Assembly: GCF_023168405.1 (NCBI RefSeq)
Contig: NZ_AP025285.1
Location: 1,424,001 to 1,488,000, forward strand
Source: Leptogranulimonas caecicola
GTDB lineage: Bacteria > Actinomycetota > Coriobacteriia > Coriobacteriales > Atopobiaceae
Length of the DNA stretch: 64,000 nucleotides
Reading direction: 5' to 3'
The notes below the pieces were generated by a model, which was not told the DNA's origin, searched no databases, and saw only the letters and a list, made by a program, of their open reading frames with translations. Both the position numbers and the translations under genes were made by a program. Position 1 is the first letter of the stretch, and each line of letters opens with the position of its first letter. This document shows positions 32,817 through 42,957 of this stretch, piece after piece.

Positions 32817-34590
32817 ACGACTCATGCAAAGCGTCCGCCAGTACAAGCGGCCTGCTATCGCCACTCCAATCTTGGTGACCGGCGAAGTGATCATCGAGGT
32901 GCTCATCCCCTTTGTCACCGCTCAGCTCATCGACGCCATCAACAACGGCGCTCAGATGCCTGAGATCTTGAAGGCGGGCGCCCTGTTATTGGCGTTGGCC
33001 CTCATCTCTTTGGCCTTTGGCACCCTGGCAGGCATCACCTGCTCCCGTGCAGCGGCGGGCTTTGCCAAAAACCTGCGCCAGGACATGTTCTACAACATTC
33101 AGACCTTCTCCTTCGCCACCATCGACAAGTTCTCCACCCCGTCTTTGGTGACCCGCATGACCACCGACGTCACCAACGTCCAGATGTCGTTCATGATGAT
33201 CATCCGCACCGCCATCCGCGCCCCTATGATCATCATCTTCGCCATGGTCATGGCCTTCTCCATGGCCGGGTCCCTCGCCTGGATCTACGTCTATGTCACC
33301 ATTCCTTTGGCCTTCGGCCTCTTCTTCGTGATCCGAAAAGTACTTCCTATCTTTCGCCGGGTCTTTCGCAAGTACGATGCCCTCAATGAGTCGGTAGAAG
33401 AAAACGTCTCCGGCATTCGTGTGGTAAAGAGCTTTGTGCGCGAGAAGTTCGAGATGAAGAAGTTCGACGTGGCAGCCACCGACGTGCAGATGGACTTCAC
33501 CCGCGCCGAGAAGCTCTTGGCCTTAAACGGCCCCATGATGAACCTCTCTGTGTCGGTCATCTTCCTGTGCGTCATCTACTTTGCCAGTCAGGCCATCATC
33601 ACCAGCCGCGGCACCCTGGTAAACATCGGCCAGTTCTCCTCGCTCTTCACCTACGGCTTCATGATCCTCATGAGCCTCATGATGTTCTCCATGATCTTTG
33701 CCATGATCGCCATGTCGCTGGAGAGCGCCAGGCGTATCTGCGAGGTGCTCGAGGCCACCACGACCATTCACAATCCCGAGAACCCCGTGACCTCAGTGGC
33801 GGACGGCTCCATCGAGTTTGACGACGTGTCCTTCTCCTACAACGGTTCCACCGAGCGCGTGGCCCTCCACGACATCAACCTCTCCATCAAGAGCGGCGAG
33901 ACCATAGGCATCATCGGCGGCACTGGCTCTGCCAAGTCCACGCTGGTGCAGCTCATCCCCCGCCTCTACGACGTCACAGCCGGCACCGTCAAGGTAGGCG
34001 GAGTAGACGTGCGCAACTACGACCTGGACACGCTGCGCCACGCCGTATCCATGGTGCTTCAAAAGAACGTGCTTTTTAGCGGCACCATCGCCGACAACCT
34101 GCGTTGGGGCAATCCAGAGGCCACCATGGACCAGATCATCGAAGCCTGCCGCTTGGCCCAAGCCAACGAGTTTGTGGAGCGCTTCCCCGATGGCTACGAC
34201 ACCTATATAGAGCAGGGAGGCACCAACGTCTCCGGCGGCCAAAAACAGCGCCTCTGCATCGCCCGCGCCCTCTTGGCACGGCCCAAGGTACTCATCCTTG
34301 ACGACTCCACCAGCGCCGTGGACACCAAGACCGACGCCCTGATTCGCCAGGGTTTCGAGTCCTACATCCCCGAGACCACCAAGATCATCATCGCCCAGCG
34401 CACCAGCTCGGTGAAGGATGCAGACCGCATCGTGCTCATGGACAGAGGCACCATCCAAGACATAGGCACCCATGAGGAGCTTTTGCGCCGCTCCCCTATC
34501 TACCGCGAGGTGTACCTGTCCCAAAACAAGCAGTCTCATGACGAGAAGCTCGACGACATCGATCGCAAGGAGGCCGCCAATGCCCGCTAA
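32809..34590 (+). CDS. ABC exporter half-transporter A (degenerate ATP site)
   Basis: 593 residues from ATG 32809 (AAAGGAGAG). Six-helix exporter membrane domain (~1-310), then nucleotide-binding domain: Walker A GGTGSAKSTL near 370, signature NVSGGQKQRL near 475, Walker B VLILDDSTSAVD near 497. The catalytic Glu after Walker B is replaced by Asp and Walker A has Ala for the usual Gly/Ser, the pattern of heterodimeric exporters in which one ATP site is non-catalytic. Paired with the next gene by an 11-base overlap. Likely a multidrug or peptide/lipid exporter. Confidence 0.93.
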   Translation: MIKRLMQSVRQYKRPAIATPILVTGEVIIEVLIPFVTAQLIDAINNGAQMPEILKAGALLLALALISLAFGTLAGITCSRAAAGFAKNLRQDMFYNIQTFSFATIDKFSTPSLVTRMTTDVTNVQMSFMMIIRTAIRAPMIIIFAMVMAFSMAGSLAWIYVYVTIPLAFGLFFVIRKVLPIFRRVFRKYDALNESVEENVSGIRVVKSFVREKFEMKKFDVAATDVQMDFTRAEKLLALNGPMMNLSVSVIFLCVIYFASQAIITSRGTLVNIGQFSSLFTYGFMILMSLMMFSMIFAMIAMSLESARRICEVLEATTTIHNPENPVTSVADGSIEFDDVSFSYNGSTERVALHDINLSIKSGETIGIIGGTGSAKSTLVQLIPRLYDVTAGTVKVGGVDVRNYDLDTLRHAVSMVLQKNVLFSGTIADNLRWGNPEATMDQIIEACRLAQANEFVERFPDGYDTYIEQGGTNVSGGQKQRLCIARALLARPKVLILDDSTSAVDTKTDALIRQGFESYIPETTKIIIAQRTSSVKDADRIVLMDRGTIQDIGTHEELLRRSPIYREVYLSQNKQSHDEKLDDIDRKEAANAR

Positions 34591-36493
34591 ACCCCAGGCT
34601 GCTGCCAAGCGCTCGCCCATCAAGCCCCAGGTCATAGGAAGGGTGTTCAAGTCGCTCTTCCGCTTCTACCCGGTGCTCATGCCCATCGTGTTTCTCTGCC
34701 TCATCATCAACGCCCTCACCAACGCCGTGCCTGCCATCTTCATGCAGCAGGCCTTGACCATCGTGGCTGCCCATTGGCAGACAGGCGACTGGGCGGCTGC
34801 GGCAGGCCCCCTCACCCAGCTCACCTTCACGCTGGCCTGCTGCTACGCTGCAGGCCTCACCGCCAACTTCACCTGGAACCGCCTCATGGCCATCATCTGC
34901 CAAGGCACCCTCAAGAAGCTGCGCGAAGAGATGTTCGACCACATGGAGACGCTGCCCATCCGCTACTTCGACACCCATGTGCACGGCGACATCATGTCTT
35001 ACTACACCAACGACATCGACGCGCTGCGCCAGATGATCTCCCAATCGCTGCCCCAAGTGACCATGACCTGCCTGGTGCTCTTATCGGTATTCTTCATCAT
35101 GCTGTGGTACTCGGTCTGGATGACCATCGTGGTGGTGCTGGGTGTGGCGGTCATGGCGCTGTGCTCCAAGGCGCTGGCCGGAAGGTCCGCCAGGTTCTTC
35201 TTGGCCCAGCAGCGAGCCATCGCCTCGGTCGAGGGCCATGTGGAAGAGATCATGAACGGCGAGCGCGTGGTGCAGGTCTTCTGCCACCAAAAAGAGTGCG
35301 AGGCGGACTTCGACCGCTACAACGAGCGCCTCTATGAGGCCAGCCGCAAAGCCAACACCTTCGCCAACATCTTGGGCCCCATCCTCATGAACATGGGCAA
35401 TGTGATCTACGTCATCGTTGCCGTGGTGGCAGGCCTGCTGCTTGCCTTGGACGTGCCCAGCCTCTCCATCTCGGGCGCCGCGTTCACCATCGCCATCGCC
35501 GTGCCCTTCCTGAACATGACCAAGCAGTTCGCCGGCCAGATCGGCCAGATCTCCCAGCAGGTGAACCCCATCGTCATGGGCATGGCCGGCGCAGAGCGCG
35601 TCTTCCAGCTCATTGACGAGCCCTCCGAGACCGACTCTGGGTATGTGCGCTTGGTAAACGCCAAGATGGAAGGCGGCCAGCTCACCGAGGCTCCCGAGCG
35701 CACCGGCCTTTGGGCCTGGAAGCATCCCCATCATGACGGCACCACCACCTACACCCTGCTGGCAGGCGACGTGCGCTTCTTCGACGTGGACTTTGGCTAC
35801 ACCCCCAACCACACCGTGCTCCACGACGTATCCCTCTTTGCCAAGCCTGGCCAAAAGGTGGCCTTTGTGGGCGCTACGGGCGCAGGCAAGACCACCATCA
35901 CCAACCTCATCAACCGTTTCTACGACATCGCAGACGGCAAGATCCGCTATGACGGCATCAACATCAACAAGATCCGCAAGAACGACCTTCGCCGATCGCT
36001 GGGCATCGTGCTCCAAGACGTCAACTTGTTCACTGGCACCGTGCTGGAAAATATCCGCTACGGGCGCCTCAACGCCACCGACGAGGAGTGCTTCGACGCC
36101 GCCAAGCTTGCCGGGGCCCATGACTTCATCGAGCGTTTGCCAGAGGGCTACAACACCCTCCTTACCGACAATGGCGCGCAACTGTCACAAGGTCAGCGTC
36201 AGCTGGTCTCCATCGCCCGCGCTGCCGTGGCCGATCCTCCGGTTATGATCCTGGACGAAGCCACCAGCTCCATCGACACCCGCACCGAGGCCATCGTCCA
36301 ACGCGGCATGGACGCCCTCATGAAGGGCCGCACCACCTTTGTGATCGCCCACCGCCTCTCCACGGTGCGCAACGCCGACGTCATCATCGTGCTCGACCAT
36401 GGCCGCATCATCGAACGCGGCAACCACGAGGAGCTCATCGCCAAGAAGGGCACTTACTACCAGCTCTATACTGGCGCCTTCGAGCTAGAGTAA
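34580..36493 (+). CDS. ABC exporter half-transporter B (catalytic partner)
   Basis: 637 residues from ATG 34580, with AAGGAGG upstream inside the preceding gene. Hydrophilic N terminus, exporter membrane domain (~15-320), an extended linker of ~45 residues rich in Gly/His/Thr, and a nucleotide-binding domain with Walker A GATGAGKTT near 430, signature LSQGQRQLVS near 535 and a standard Walker B MILDEATSSID. This has the intact catalytic Glu that half A lacks. The extended segment before the nucleotide domain is seen in this heterodimer subfamily. Confidence 0.93.
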   Translation: MPAKPQAAAKRSPIKPQVIGRVFKSLFRFYPVLMPIVFLCLIINALTNAVPAIFMQQALTIVAAHWQTGDWAAAAGPLTQLTFTLACCYAAGLTANFTWNRLMAIICQGTLKKLREEMFDHMETLPIRYFDTHVHGDIMSYYTNDIDALRQMISQSLPQVTMTCLVLLSVFFIMLWYSVWMTIVVVLGVAVMALCSKALAGRSARFFLAQQRAIASVEGHVEEIMNGERVVQVFCHQKECEADFDRYNERLYEASRKANTFANILGPILMNMGNVIYVIVAVVAGLLLALDVPSLSISGAAFTIAIAVPFLNMTKQFAGQIGQISQQVNPIVMGMAGAERVFQLIDEPSETDSGYVRLVNAKMEGGQLTEAPERTGLWAWKHPHHDGTTTYTLLAGDVRFFDVDFGYTPNHTVLHDVSLFAKPGQKVAFVGATGAGKTTITNLINRFYDIADGKIRYDGININKIRKNDLRRSLGIVLQDVNLFTGTVLENIRYGRLNATDEECFDAAKLAGAHDFIERLPEGYNTLLTDNGAQLSQGQRQLVSIARAAVADPPVMILDEATSSIDTRTEAIVQRGMDALMKGRTTFVIAHRLSTVRNADVIIVLDHGRIIERGNHEELIAKKGTYYQLYTGAFELE

Positions 36494-36494
36494 G

Positions 36495-37018
36495 CTGATA
36501 GGCGCCTACGTCTATGAGCTTACTCTGGGCACCCGCCAGCAGCTCCAGCCGGCCCAGGCGCGCTGCGACCACAGGTGCGGGCTTCTCGGCATCGAGAAAG
36601 CGCCGCCCACCACCATCCAACAAGATAGGCTGGGTATCGACTCCGCAAGCCCCATCTGGCGTATCACACGCCTCCACTATCTCGATGGATGCCCCAGGAT
36701 CGTTGAGCGCTCTTGTATGGCCTGCGCCCGTGTCCCCTCCCTTGACGTCGACCAAGCCGCGGGCTCTTTGGCCCAGGTGCTCCACCAGTCGGGCTCTGGC
36801 CCCCTGCACGCCCGTGAAGTGCTGGGTGCGGTAGCTCTTACCTCAGCCGACGCCGCGCTCTTGGATGCCAAGCCTGGCCAGCCCGCCTTTCGCCTAGAAC
36901 GGGAGGTCTTTGACGAGCAGGACGCTGCTGGGAATATGGCCTTCGCGCCATGTGCAGACACGACCTGCGCTTTGACATCCTCACTGCCGAGAAGGACGAC
37001 GATCCGTTTTGCTACTAA
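36495..37018 (+). pseudogene. Decayed GntR-family regulator: UTRA effector-domain remnant with frameshift
   Basis: The frame from 36495 reads as a UTRA domain without a start codon or DNA-binding part: SPIWRITRLHYLDGCPRIVE, SLAQVLHQSG, REVLGAVALTSADAALLD, AKPGQPAFRLEREVFDEQD. Just after this, near 36924-36932, the match changes frame and continues as EYGLRAMCRHDLRFDILTAE up to a TAA at 37016-37018, which fits the normal UTRA ending. A frameshift and loss of the N-terminal winged helix make it non-functional. It directly follows the ABC gene, so a deletion may have removed the helix region. Confidence 0.7.
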
Positions 37019-37180
37019 TTCCTTAGGTGCAGACAAAGGCTGCCTGAAGCCCAGGATGCCAGTCTTGAGCTTCGATTTTGCTGCAAGCCCAACGAGAACA
37101 AACTCCCCTCTTACCTACCTTGACGACTCCCTCTAGAGTCAAAGCATGAAGACCGGACTCATACGCTGCAGGAGGCTCTC

Positions 37181-38026
37181 ATGCTGGCAGACTTTCATGT
37201 GCATTCAAACTTTTCCGACGACTCCGTCTACGCCCCGGCCTGTGTGGCCCGCGACGCCTACGAGCAAGGCATTGAAGCCCTGTGCTTCACCGACCATGTG
37301 GATTACGGCGTCAAGCCCGATGCCGGTGAGACTCCTTGGCGCTACGACCCCGACAACGGCAAAGGCGTCACCAACGTGGACTACGCCCGCTACTTTCCTG
37401 CTTTGGATGCCCTGCGCGAGCAGTGGGCCGGCAAGCTCTCCATTGTCAAAGGCCTCGAGTTTGGCGTCCAGCGCCACACCGTTGCCGCCTTTGAGCAGGC
37501 GCTCGATCAATGGGGCGATCGGCTTGACTTTGTGCTGCTCTCCATCCACCAAGTGGGTGATCATGAGTTTTGGAACGGCGACTACCAGCAAGGGCGCGAG
37601 CAGGCGCAAATCCATGGAGCCTACTACGGCGAGATGCTTGCCGTCATAGACGCGTTCTCTGGTTGGGACAGCCTTGCCCACATGGACCTCATTTGCCGCT
37701 ACGACCCTTACGGCCCCTATCCCTTCGATGCCACGCGCGACCAAGTAGCAGCCATCCTCGAGCAGCTCATCGCCCAGGACAAGGCTCTGGAAGTAAACAC
37801 CTCTTCCTGGCGCTATCGGCTGGACGACTTGCAACCCTCGACGCCCCTGCTCAAACTCTATCGCGACCTAGGAGGCACCCTTCTCACCCTTGGCAGCGAC
37901 TCTCACAAGCCAGAGCATCTTGGCGCCCATTTGAGCGACGCTCAACAGGCCTTGCGAGACCTGGGCTTTGAGTCCTTTGTCACCTACGAGCACCATGTGC
38001 CCACCGAGCATGGGCTTGCAGAGTAG
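37181..38026 (+). CDS. PHP-domain phosphatase (histidinol-phosphatase HisJ-like)
   Basis: 281 residues, ATG 37181 with AGGAGG. PHP metal-binding motifs: LADFHVHSNFSDD at the N terminus, CFTDHVDYG, GLEFGVQ, LLSIHQVGDHEF, LAHMDLICRYDP and GSDSHKPEHLG. The size and motifs suit HisJ-type histidinol-phosphate phosphatase; other PHP phosphoesterases look alike and no his genes are nearby, so the substrate is uncertain. Confidence 0.82.
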   Translation: MLADFHVHSNFSDDSVYAPACVARDAYEQGIEALCFTDHVDYGVKPDAGETPWRYDPDNGKGVTNVDYARYFPALDALREQWAGKLSIVKGLEFGVQRHTVAAFEQALDQWGDRLDFVLLSIHQVGDHEFWNGDYQQGREQAQIHGAYYGEMLAVIDAFSGWDSLAHMDLICRYDPYGPYPFDATRDQVAAILEQLIAQDKALEVNTSSWRYRLDDLQPSTPLLKLYRDLGGTLLTLGSDSHKPEHLGAHLSDAQQALRDLGFESFVTYEHHVPTEHGLAE

Positions 38027-38345
38027 CTGATCCTGCGTTTTTCGCCTATACAAAATACAGCCTTTGAAGGTTACTGGCCACCGCCACAGTACGAAAAGGC
38101 CGAATCAGCCTAAAATGTCTCGCTAAGGTTGGGAGTCAACCTGTCTACGAAAACAATAAAATGGCTTTGGAGGAATATCCTCGAGCCATTTCCCAGAAGC
38201 ATAGGGAAAATGCGATGATCTTGAGAGGAGCAGATACACTGCTCTTCTGCTCTTGGCGACAAGTTGTTTGCAACTTACCTCTGGCACTTTAGCAATAACG
38301 CTTTGGTGATATCTATTTTATTTCTCTTTCTTCGGAGTCGCTTTC
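38027..38345. other. AT-rich leader before the glycosyltransferase island
   Basis: 319 bases without a gene. Base composition drops noticeably in AT-rich direction from ~38.1 kb onward. It holds the hairpin listed separately and probably the promoter of the glycosyltransferase genes, but no clear -35/-10 pair stands out. Confidence 0.6.
38159..38193 (+). terminator. Hairpin, probable terminator of the PHP gene
   Basis: AAATGGCT ... AGCCATTT with an inner GAGGA/TCCTC pairing; only a short T stretch follows, so termination may be partial. Confidence 0.5.
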
Positions 38346-39662
38346 ATGAGCATCACTGTGATTATCCCTACCTACAACCATGCCAACACCATAGAAAAGA
38401 CTGTAGACAGCGTCCTTTCTCAAGCGCCAAAAGGATCTTCTCTTTATGATCAAGTAGCCATAGTTGTTTGTGACGACGCCAGCATTGACGATACCGTGGC
38501 TGTGGTAGAACGCCTTTCGCAAAATGACAAGCGCATCTCGCTTGTCGTGAGCCCTCATAATCAAGGAACGCTTCTCAATCGCAAACAAGGTGTTTTATCA
38601 GCCACAACTCCCTGGGTCATGCTCATGGATGCCGATGATGAACTGGCTGCTGGAGCCCTAGAAAAGCTACTTCAAGAAGCTAAGACCGATCCAGCCCAAA
38701 TCCTTCATTTTGGAGTAGAGATAGTTGCAGAAAATAACAAGGCCTACGAAGCGGCTGCAGGCATGGAGCATTTTCTTACTCCACCGGTACGATCACTTCA
38801 GGATGACACTATCCTTCAAATCCAGTTTTCAGAATCCAATGGGTTTGACTGGCATGTACATCACAAACTTTACGACCGAGAACTACTTCAAAATGCTTAT
38901 ACTGCCGCTGCCGATACCTTTTTAATCTTGTCAGATGATATCTATCTTTGTTTCATTATTGACTCATTGGCTCATAGCTATCGTGCTATTCCTCAAGCTC
39001 CATGGTATCGGTATCATCTGGGTGCGGGAGACACTTTTGGCAATGCCATGGACTTCAAACACCTTTCAACTCTTGCTCAAGCAGAAGCGGATGCCTACAA
39101 GCTTATGGATGATTATGCCAACAGTCCTCAAGCACCTATGCGCAAAGATTGGGCCGACCGGCTTCGCGACGCTAAGGAACGCATCATCTTTCATACCATG
39201 AACGAATGGTATGACAATCTCCCTGATAAGGATAGACCAGCAGGCATAGACCTCATTATCTCTGCCTGGCAGCCTGTAGGTGGACTACCTGCTATGGCTG
39301 CAGAACTATGGCGTTTTATCCGTGACGAGGCCTACGGTCTTTGGATAACCGAAGACCGTGCGACGCCCCAAGCCCAAACGCAAAAGCAGCACATCGATTC
39401 TCTGCTGGAAATCGTTACAAAAGTAGAAGCCCATTCATCTTTCGATGCCACAAATCACTATCGTTATGACACTATGAAAGCTGTTGCCCAAGGTCATCTT
39501 AGGGATTTAAGAATGTGGCCAGAGTATCTTTCAGAAAACCAGGCATCTCAAGTTTGCCCTCAGAGCAATTCTCGTATAACGTCCACCAATGAGAAAAATA
39601 GTGACTCTTGGCTTCATAGGATACGGCTAGCTGTAGACAAAATTATTAGCCCTAGTCGCTGA
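38346..39662 (+). CDS. Family 2 glycosyltransferase
   Basis: 438 residues. GT-A fold of GT2: SITVIIPTYNHANTIEKTVDS, nucleotide-binding VVCDDASIDDT, and DXD-like VMLMDADDEL near residue 95. The remaining ~300 residues are helical and resemble the middle portion of the next gene (AYGLWITED here, AYGLWTEGK there), so the two proteins are related. Weak GGAG site before the ATG. More AT-rich than flanking genes. Probably makes a cell-surface polysaccharide or glycosylates a surface protein. Confidence 0.88.
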   Translation: MSITVIIPTYNHANTIEKTVDSVLSQAPKGSSLYDQVAIVVCDDASIDDTVAVVERLSQNDKRISLVVSPHNQGTLLNRKQGVLSATTPWVMLMDADDELAAGALEKLLQEAKTDPAQILHFGVEIVAENNKAYEAAAGMEHFLTPPVRSLQDDTILQIQFSESNGFDWHVHHKLYDRELLQNAYTAAADTFLILSDDIYLCFIIDSLAHSYRAIPQAPWYRYHLGAGDTFGNAMDFKHLSTLAQAEADAYKLMDDYANSPQAPMRKDWADRLRDAKERIIFHTMNEWYDNLPDKDRPAGIDLIISAWQPVGGLPAMAAELWRFIRDEAYGLWITEDRATPQAQTQKQHIDSLLEIVTKVEAHSSFDATNHYRYDTMKAVAQGHLRDLRMWPEYLSENQASQVCPQSNSRITSTNEKNSDSWLHRIRLAVDKIISPSR

Positions 39663-39774
39663 CTAACTTTTCTACTGCAGCCTGTTAAATTTGTCGGCGT
39701 TGTCCCATTGCGAGGAATATTGACCACAATGGATGATGAACGGTCTCGTTGCGTCTCTCTTACAAGGAGCACTT

Positions 39775-42700
39775 ATGCCTCGTTTTTCCCTCGTAATTCC
39801 GGCTTATAACGTAGGCTCTTACCTGGGCGACTGCCTCCAAAGCCTCAAAGACCAGACCTTCTCTGACTTTGAAGCGATCATCGTAGACGATGCCAGCACT
39901 GACACCACCAATAGCATCGCCGCCTCATTTGCCCAGGATGACTCTCGCTTTAGTGTGATTCGTCATGAGCACAACCAAGGCCGCCACCTCACGCGCAAAA
40001 CCGGCATTACCGCAGCTACCGGTGATTACATCATCCCTTTGGATGGCGATGACAGCCTTGAGCTTGACACCCTTGAGAAGCTTGACCAGGCCCTCAAAGA
40101 CGAGCCTGTGGATTCTATTCACTATGGCCTCAATGCCATTGCCGCAGGTGCCACAAGTGCCGCTGCCGCACAAGCATTCGAAGCCTTCAACAACTTTGGT
40201 GAGGAAACCCTGTCACAAGAGGATCTTGTTCGCACCGTCTTTTGCATCGACGGTGGATTTCACCGTGATTGGCGCATCACCAACCATGCCTATCGCAGGG
40301 ACATGTGCCAAAAAGCCTTCGACGCGATGACTGACCAGCGTCTTGAGCGTGCCGAGGATGCCTACGAATACCTCGTACTTTGCAGCTTCCTCAACGCGGA
40401 AGCCACCCGCAATGACATCTTGGGATACAACTACTATCTGGGCCGTGGAATCATCAATTACGAGTTCCTGACTCCTGCCAAGTACTTGAAGGAAGTCGAA
40501 TACTCCCGCCAGTGCTGGGAGGCAGCTTTGGCTTGGGCAGATGTAGAGTCAAACCCCCTTATAGCAGAAGCCGCCCAAGGTCTTAAGTACAAAGTAATTG
40601 AAATTGTGAGCAATGATTGGGCTGCCCGCATCGATGATGCACACAAAGTTAGCACAGCCTATAGTGCCGCCCAGATTATGGGCACCAACGAGATGGCTAC
40701 CAACCTCATGCGCCTTGCTCGAGATCGGGCCTATGGACTATGGACTGAGGGCAAATCCTTCCAGGACGATCCTACGCCTGTCACCTGGGCTAACCTCGGC
40801 CGAGAAATCCATGGCGTGAAAAAAGATGACGAACTTTGGTTTAATCGTTACTTGGACGCCACTACCGCCTATTTCAACCATGCAAACGACATCAACCAAA
40901 GGGCTCACGAAGAGGCTCAACGACACTATGTCGACACTGCAGCAGCTCAGCCTAACCGCATCCTGGTGTCGGCCCACCGCAAGTTTGCCCACTTTGATGC
41001 TGACAGTCTTCAGATGATTCAAGTGGGCGCGGCTCTTGCATCTACCCTTTTCCAGAACATGCTTCATGACGACGAAGGCGACAACGACTCGAAACTCAAT
41101 CGCATGCTTTGCGAAATGACTGCCCAGTATTGGGCTTGGAAGCATGTAAATGCTTCCTACATTGGTTTTTGCCATTATCGGCGTTACTTCAACTTCTCTG
41201 ACAAGCGCTATAAAGAAAACCCCTACGGCGAAATCATGGATGGCCGCATCGATGAGGTCGCTCAAGCAAAATATGGCCTAGACGATGCCACGATTGCCAA
41301 AGCCATCGAGGGTTATGACATTATCTCAGCGCCCATCCAAGACATCCGCAAAATGCCTGGAGCAGCCACTACCCCACTCGAGCAATACGCTGATGCTCCC
41401 AAGCTTCATGTGGAGGATCTTATCCTTTGTGGTGAGGTTGCCAAAACGCTCTATCCCGATTACGCAGAGGATGTCGACAGCTACCTCAACGGCCACTTCT
41501 CTTGCTTCTGCAATATGTACATCATGCGTGGTCAGCTATTCAAAGACTATGCAGCCTGGGTGTTTCCCATCCTTGATGAGACCATGAAGCATCTGGATAT
41601 GGATCGTTACTCTGTAGAGGGAGTACGCACTCCAGGCCATCTGGCAGAGCGTCTGTTCAATATTTACCTTGCTCACCTGAAGCGCACTCAAAGCTCTCTT
41701 GCCATTAAAGAGCTTCAGGTAGTGCATTTTGAAGATCCTGCTCCTCGTGCCACAGAGAAGCCCTTACCTTCCTCGATCACCAAACCCATTGTGCCGGTAG
41801 CATTTGCTGCTGATGACAATTACGTGCCTATGCTCACCACCACTATCACATCTATGCTGGAGAACGCGAGCAAAGACAGGCACTACGACATTGTGGTGCT
41901 CACCAACAATATCTCTGGTGACAACCGCACCCTCATCTCTTCGTTAGTAGATAGCTATGGCGATGCCTCGGTGCGCTTTGTGGATGCCACTCCGTTCATT
42001 GCCAAATTCGAACTCACTACCAACAACCCCCATATTTCCAATGAGACCTACTATCGCTTCCTCATCCAGGAGCTTTTGCCTTTCTACAACAAGGTGCTCT
42101 ACCTTGATTCCGACCTCATTGTGACTGGAGATGTAGCTGAGCTCTTTGATACCGATGTCAACGACTACCTGCTGGCAGCCACTCGCGACATCGACTTCTT
42201 GGGCAACATCAACATGCCCGACGGCAAGCGCATGGCCTATGCCAAGAAGGTGTTAGGACTCAAAGATCCCTACGATTATTTTCAGGCCGGCGTACTGCTA
42301 CTCAACACCAACGCAATGCGCCAAAAGCTCACCATGGAGCAGTGGCTCCAAAAAGCCACCAACGATGAGTACATCTACAACGACCAGGACGTGCTTAATG
42401 CAGAATGCCAAGGTCAAGTACTCTATTTAGACCAGCGCTGGAATGTCATGATCGATTGCGACTACCGCATCGAGCGCGTCTTCTCCTTCGCTCCCGCCAA
42501 GATCTTCAATGACTTTATGCGCGCCCGCCAAGAAGCCCGCATCACCCACTATGCAGGCTTCCAAAAGCCCTGGAACATGGTGCGTTGTGACCGAGCACCG
42601 CTTTATTGGCACTATGCTCGACTTACACCGTTCTATGAAGAGCTGGCAGCCCTTCTGGCCAAGAACCTTCCCCCCGCAAAGATGCACATGCCAGTGGTAG

Positions 42701-42828
42701 ATCGCCCTCCCAAAGTAATGGCCGAGGATAACCCCATTCGCAAGGTGATCGACCCTCTTATGCCTTATGGCACTCGTCGACGTGAAGTGTTCAAGGCTAT
42801 GGGTCGCGCCCTGCGGGGTCTCAAATAA
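39775..42828 (+). CDS. Three-domain glycosyltransferase: GT2 + DUF4422 + GT8
   Basis: 1017 residues from ATG 39775 (AAGGAGC site). Domain 1 (~1-330): GT2, with FSLVIPAYNVGSYLGDCLQ, IVDDASTDTT and PLDGDDSLE. Domain 2 (~393-650): DUF4422, with ILVSAHRKF, YIGFCHYRRYFNF and HFSCFCNMYIMR. Domain 3 (~670-1000): GT8, with VPVAFAADDNYVPM, the DXD-type YLDSDLIVTGD near 776, DYFQAGVLLLN and ITHYAGFQKPW. All three appear intact, so one chain may add successive sugars. It follows the GT2 gene after 112 bases. Product unknown; likely capsule, wall polysaccharide or glycoprotein glycan. Confidence 0.9.
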   Translation: MPRFSLVIPAYNVGSYLGDCLQSLKDQTFSDFEAIIVDDASTDTTNSIAASFAQDDSRFSVIRHEHNQGRHLTRKTGITAATGDYIIPLDGDDSLELDTLEKLDQALKDEPVDSIHYGLNAIAAGATSAAAAQAFEAFNNFGEETLSQEDLVRTVFCIDGGFHRDWRITNHAYRRDMCQKAFDAMTDQRLERAEDAYEYLVLCSFLNAEATRNDILGYNYYLGRGIINYEFLTPAKYLKEVEYSRQCWEAALAWADVESNPLIAEAAQGLKYKVIEIVSNDWAARIDDAHKVSTAYSAAQIMGTNEMATNLMRLARDRAYGLWTEGKSFQDDPTPVTWANLGREIHGVKKDDELWFNRYLDATTAYFNHANDINQRAHEEAQRHYVDTAAAQPNRILVSAHRKFAHFDADSLQMIQVGAALASTLFQNMLHDDEGDNDSKLNRMLCEMTAQYWAWKHVNASYIGFCHYRRYFNFSDKRYKENPYGEIMDGRIDEVAQAKYGLDDATIAKAIEGYDIISAPIQDIRKMPGAATTPLEQYADAPKLHVEDLILCGEVAKTLYPDYAEDVDSYLNGHFSCFCNMYIMRGQLFKDYAAWVFPILDETMKHLDMDRYSVEGVRTPGHLAERLFNIYLAHLKRTQSSLAIKELQVVHFEDPAPRATEKPLPSSITKPIVPVAFAADDNYVPMLTTTITSMLENASKDRHYDIVVLTNNISGDNRTLISSLVDSYGDASVRFVDATPFIAKFELTTNNPHISNETYYRFLIQELLPFYNKVLYLDSDLIVTGDVAELFDTDVNDYLLAATRDIDFLGNINMPDGKRMAYAKKVLGLKDPYDYFQAGVLLLNTNAMRQKLTMEQWLQKATNDEYIYNDQDVLNAECQGQVLYLDQRWNVMIDCDYRIERVFSFAPAKIFNDFMRARQEARITHYAGFQKPWNMVRCDRAPLYWHYARLTPFYEELAALLAKNLPPAKMHMPVVDRPPKVMAEDNPIRKVIDPLMPYGTRRREVFKAMGRALRGLK

Positions 42829-42874
42829 TCATTTCTTTATGGCTTGATAAGCCTGCCGGAAGAGTGTACACGCA

Positions 42875-42914
42875 CAAAGGGGTTGTTGCTGGCTTCCCGG
42901 CAACAACCCCTTTG
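42875..42914. terminator. Terminator between convergent glycosyltransferase and DUF6541 genes
   Basis: Fifteen-base stem CAAAGGGGTTGTTGC / GCAACAACCCCTTTG around a ten-base loop. The A and T ends make it potentially bidirectional. Confidence 0.8.
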
Positions 42915-42957
42915 CCAAATGTATGAGAGAGCAATACCCAAAAAAGCAAACTAGCTG

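Noticed and set aside
35081-36181. 366-codon minus-strand frame opposite ABC half B
   Set aside because: Composition typical of antisense shadows; the plus strand has intact Walker and signature motifs.
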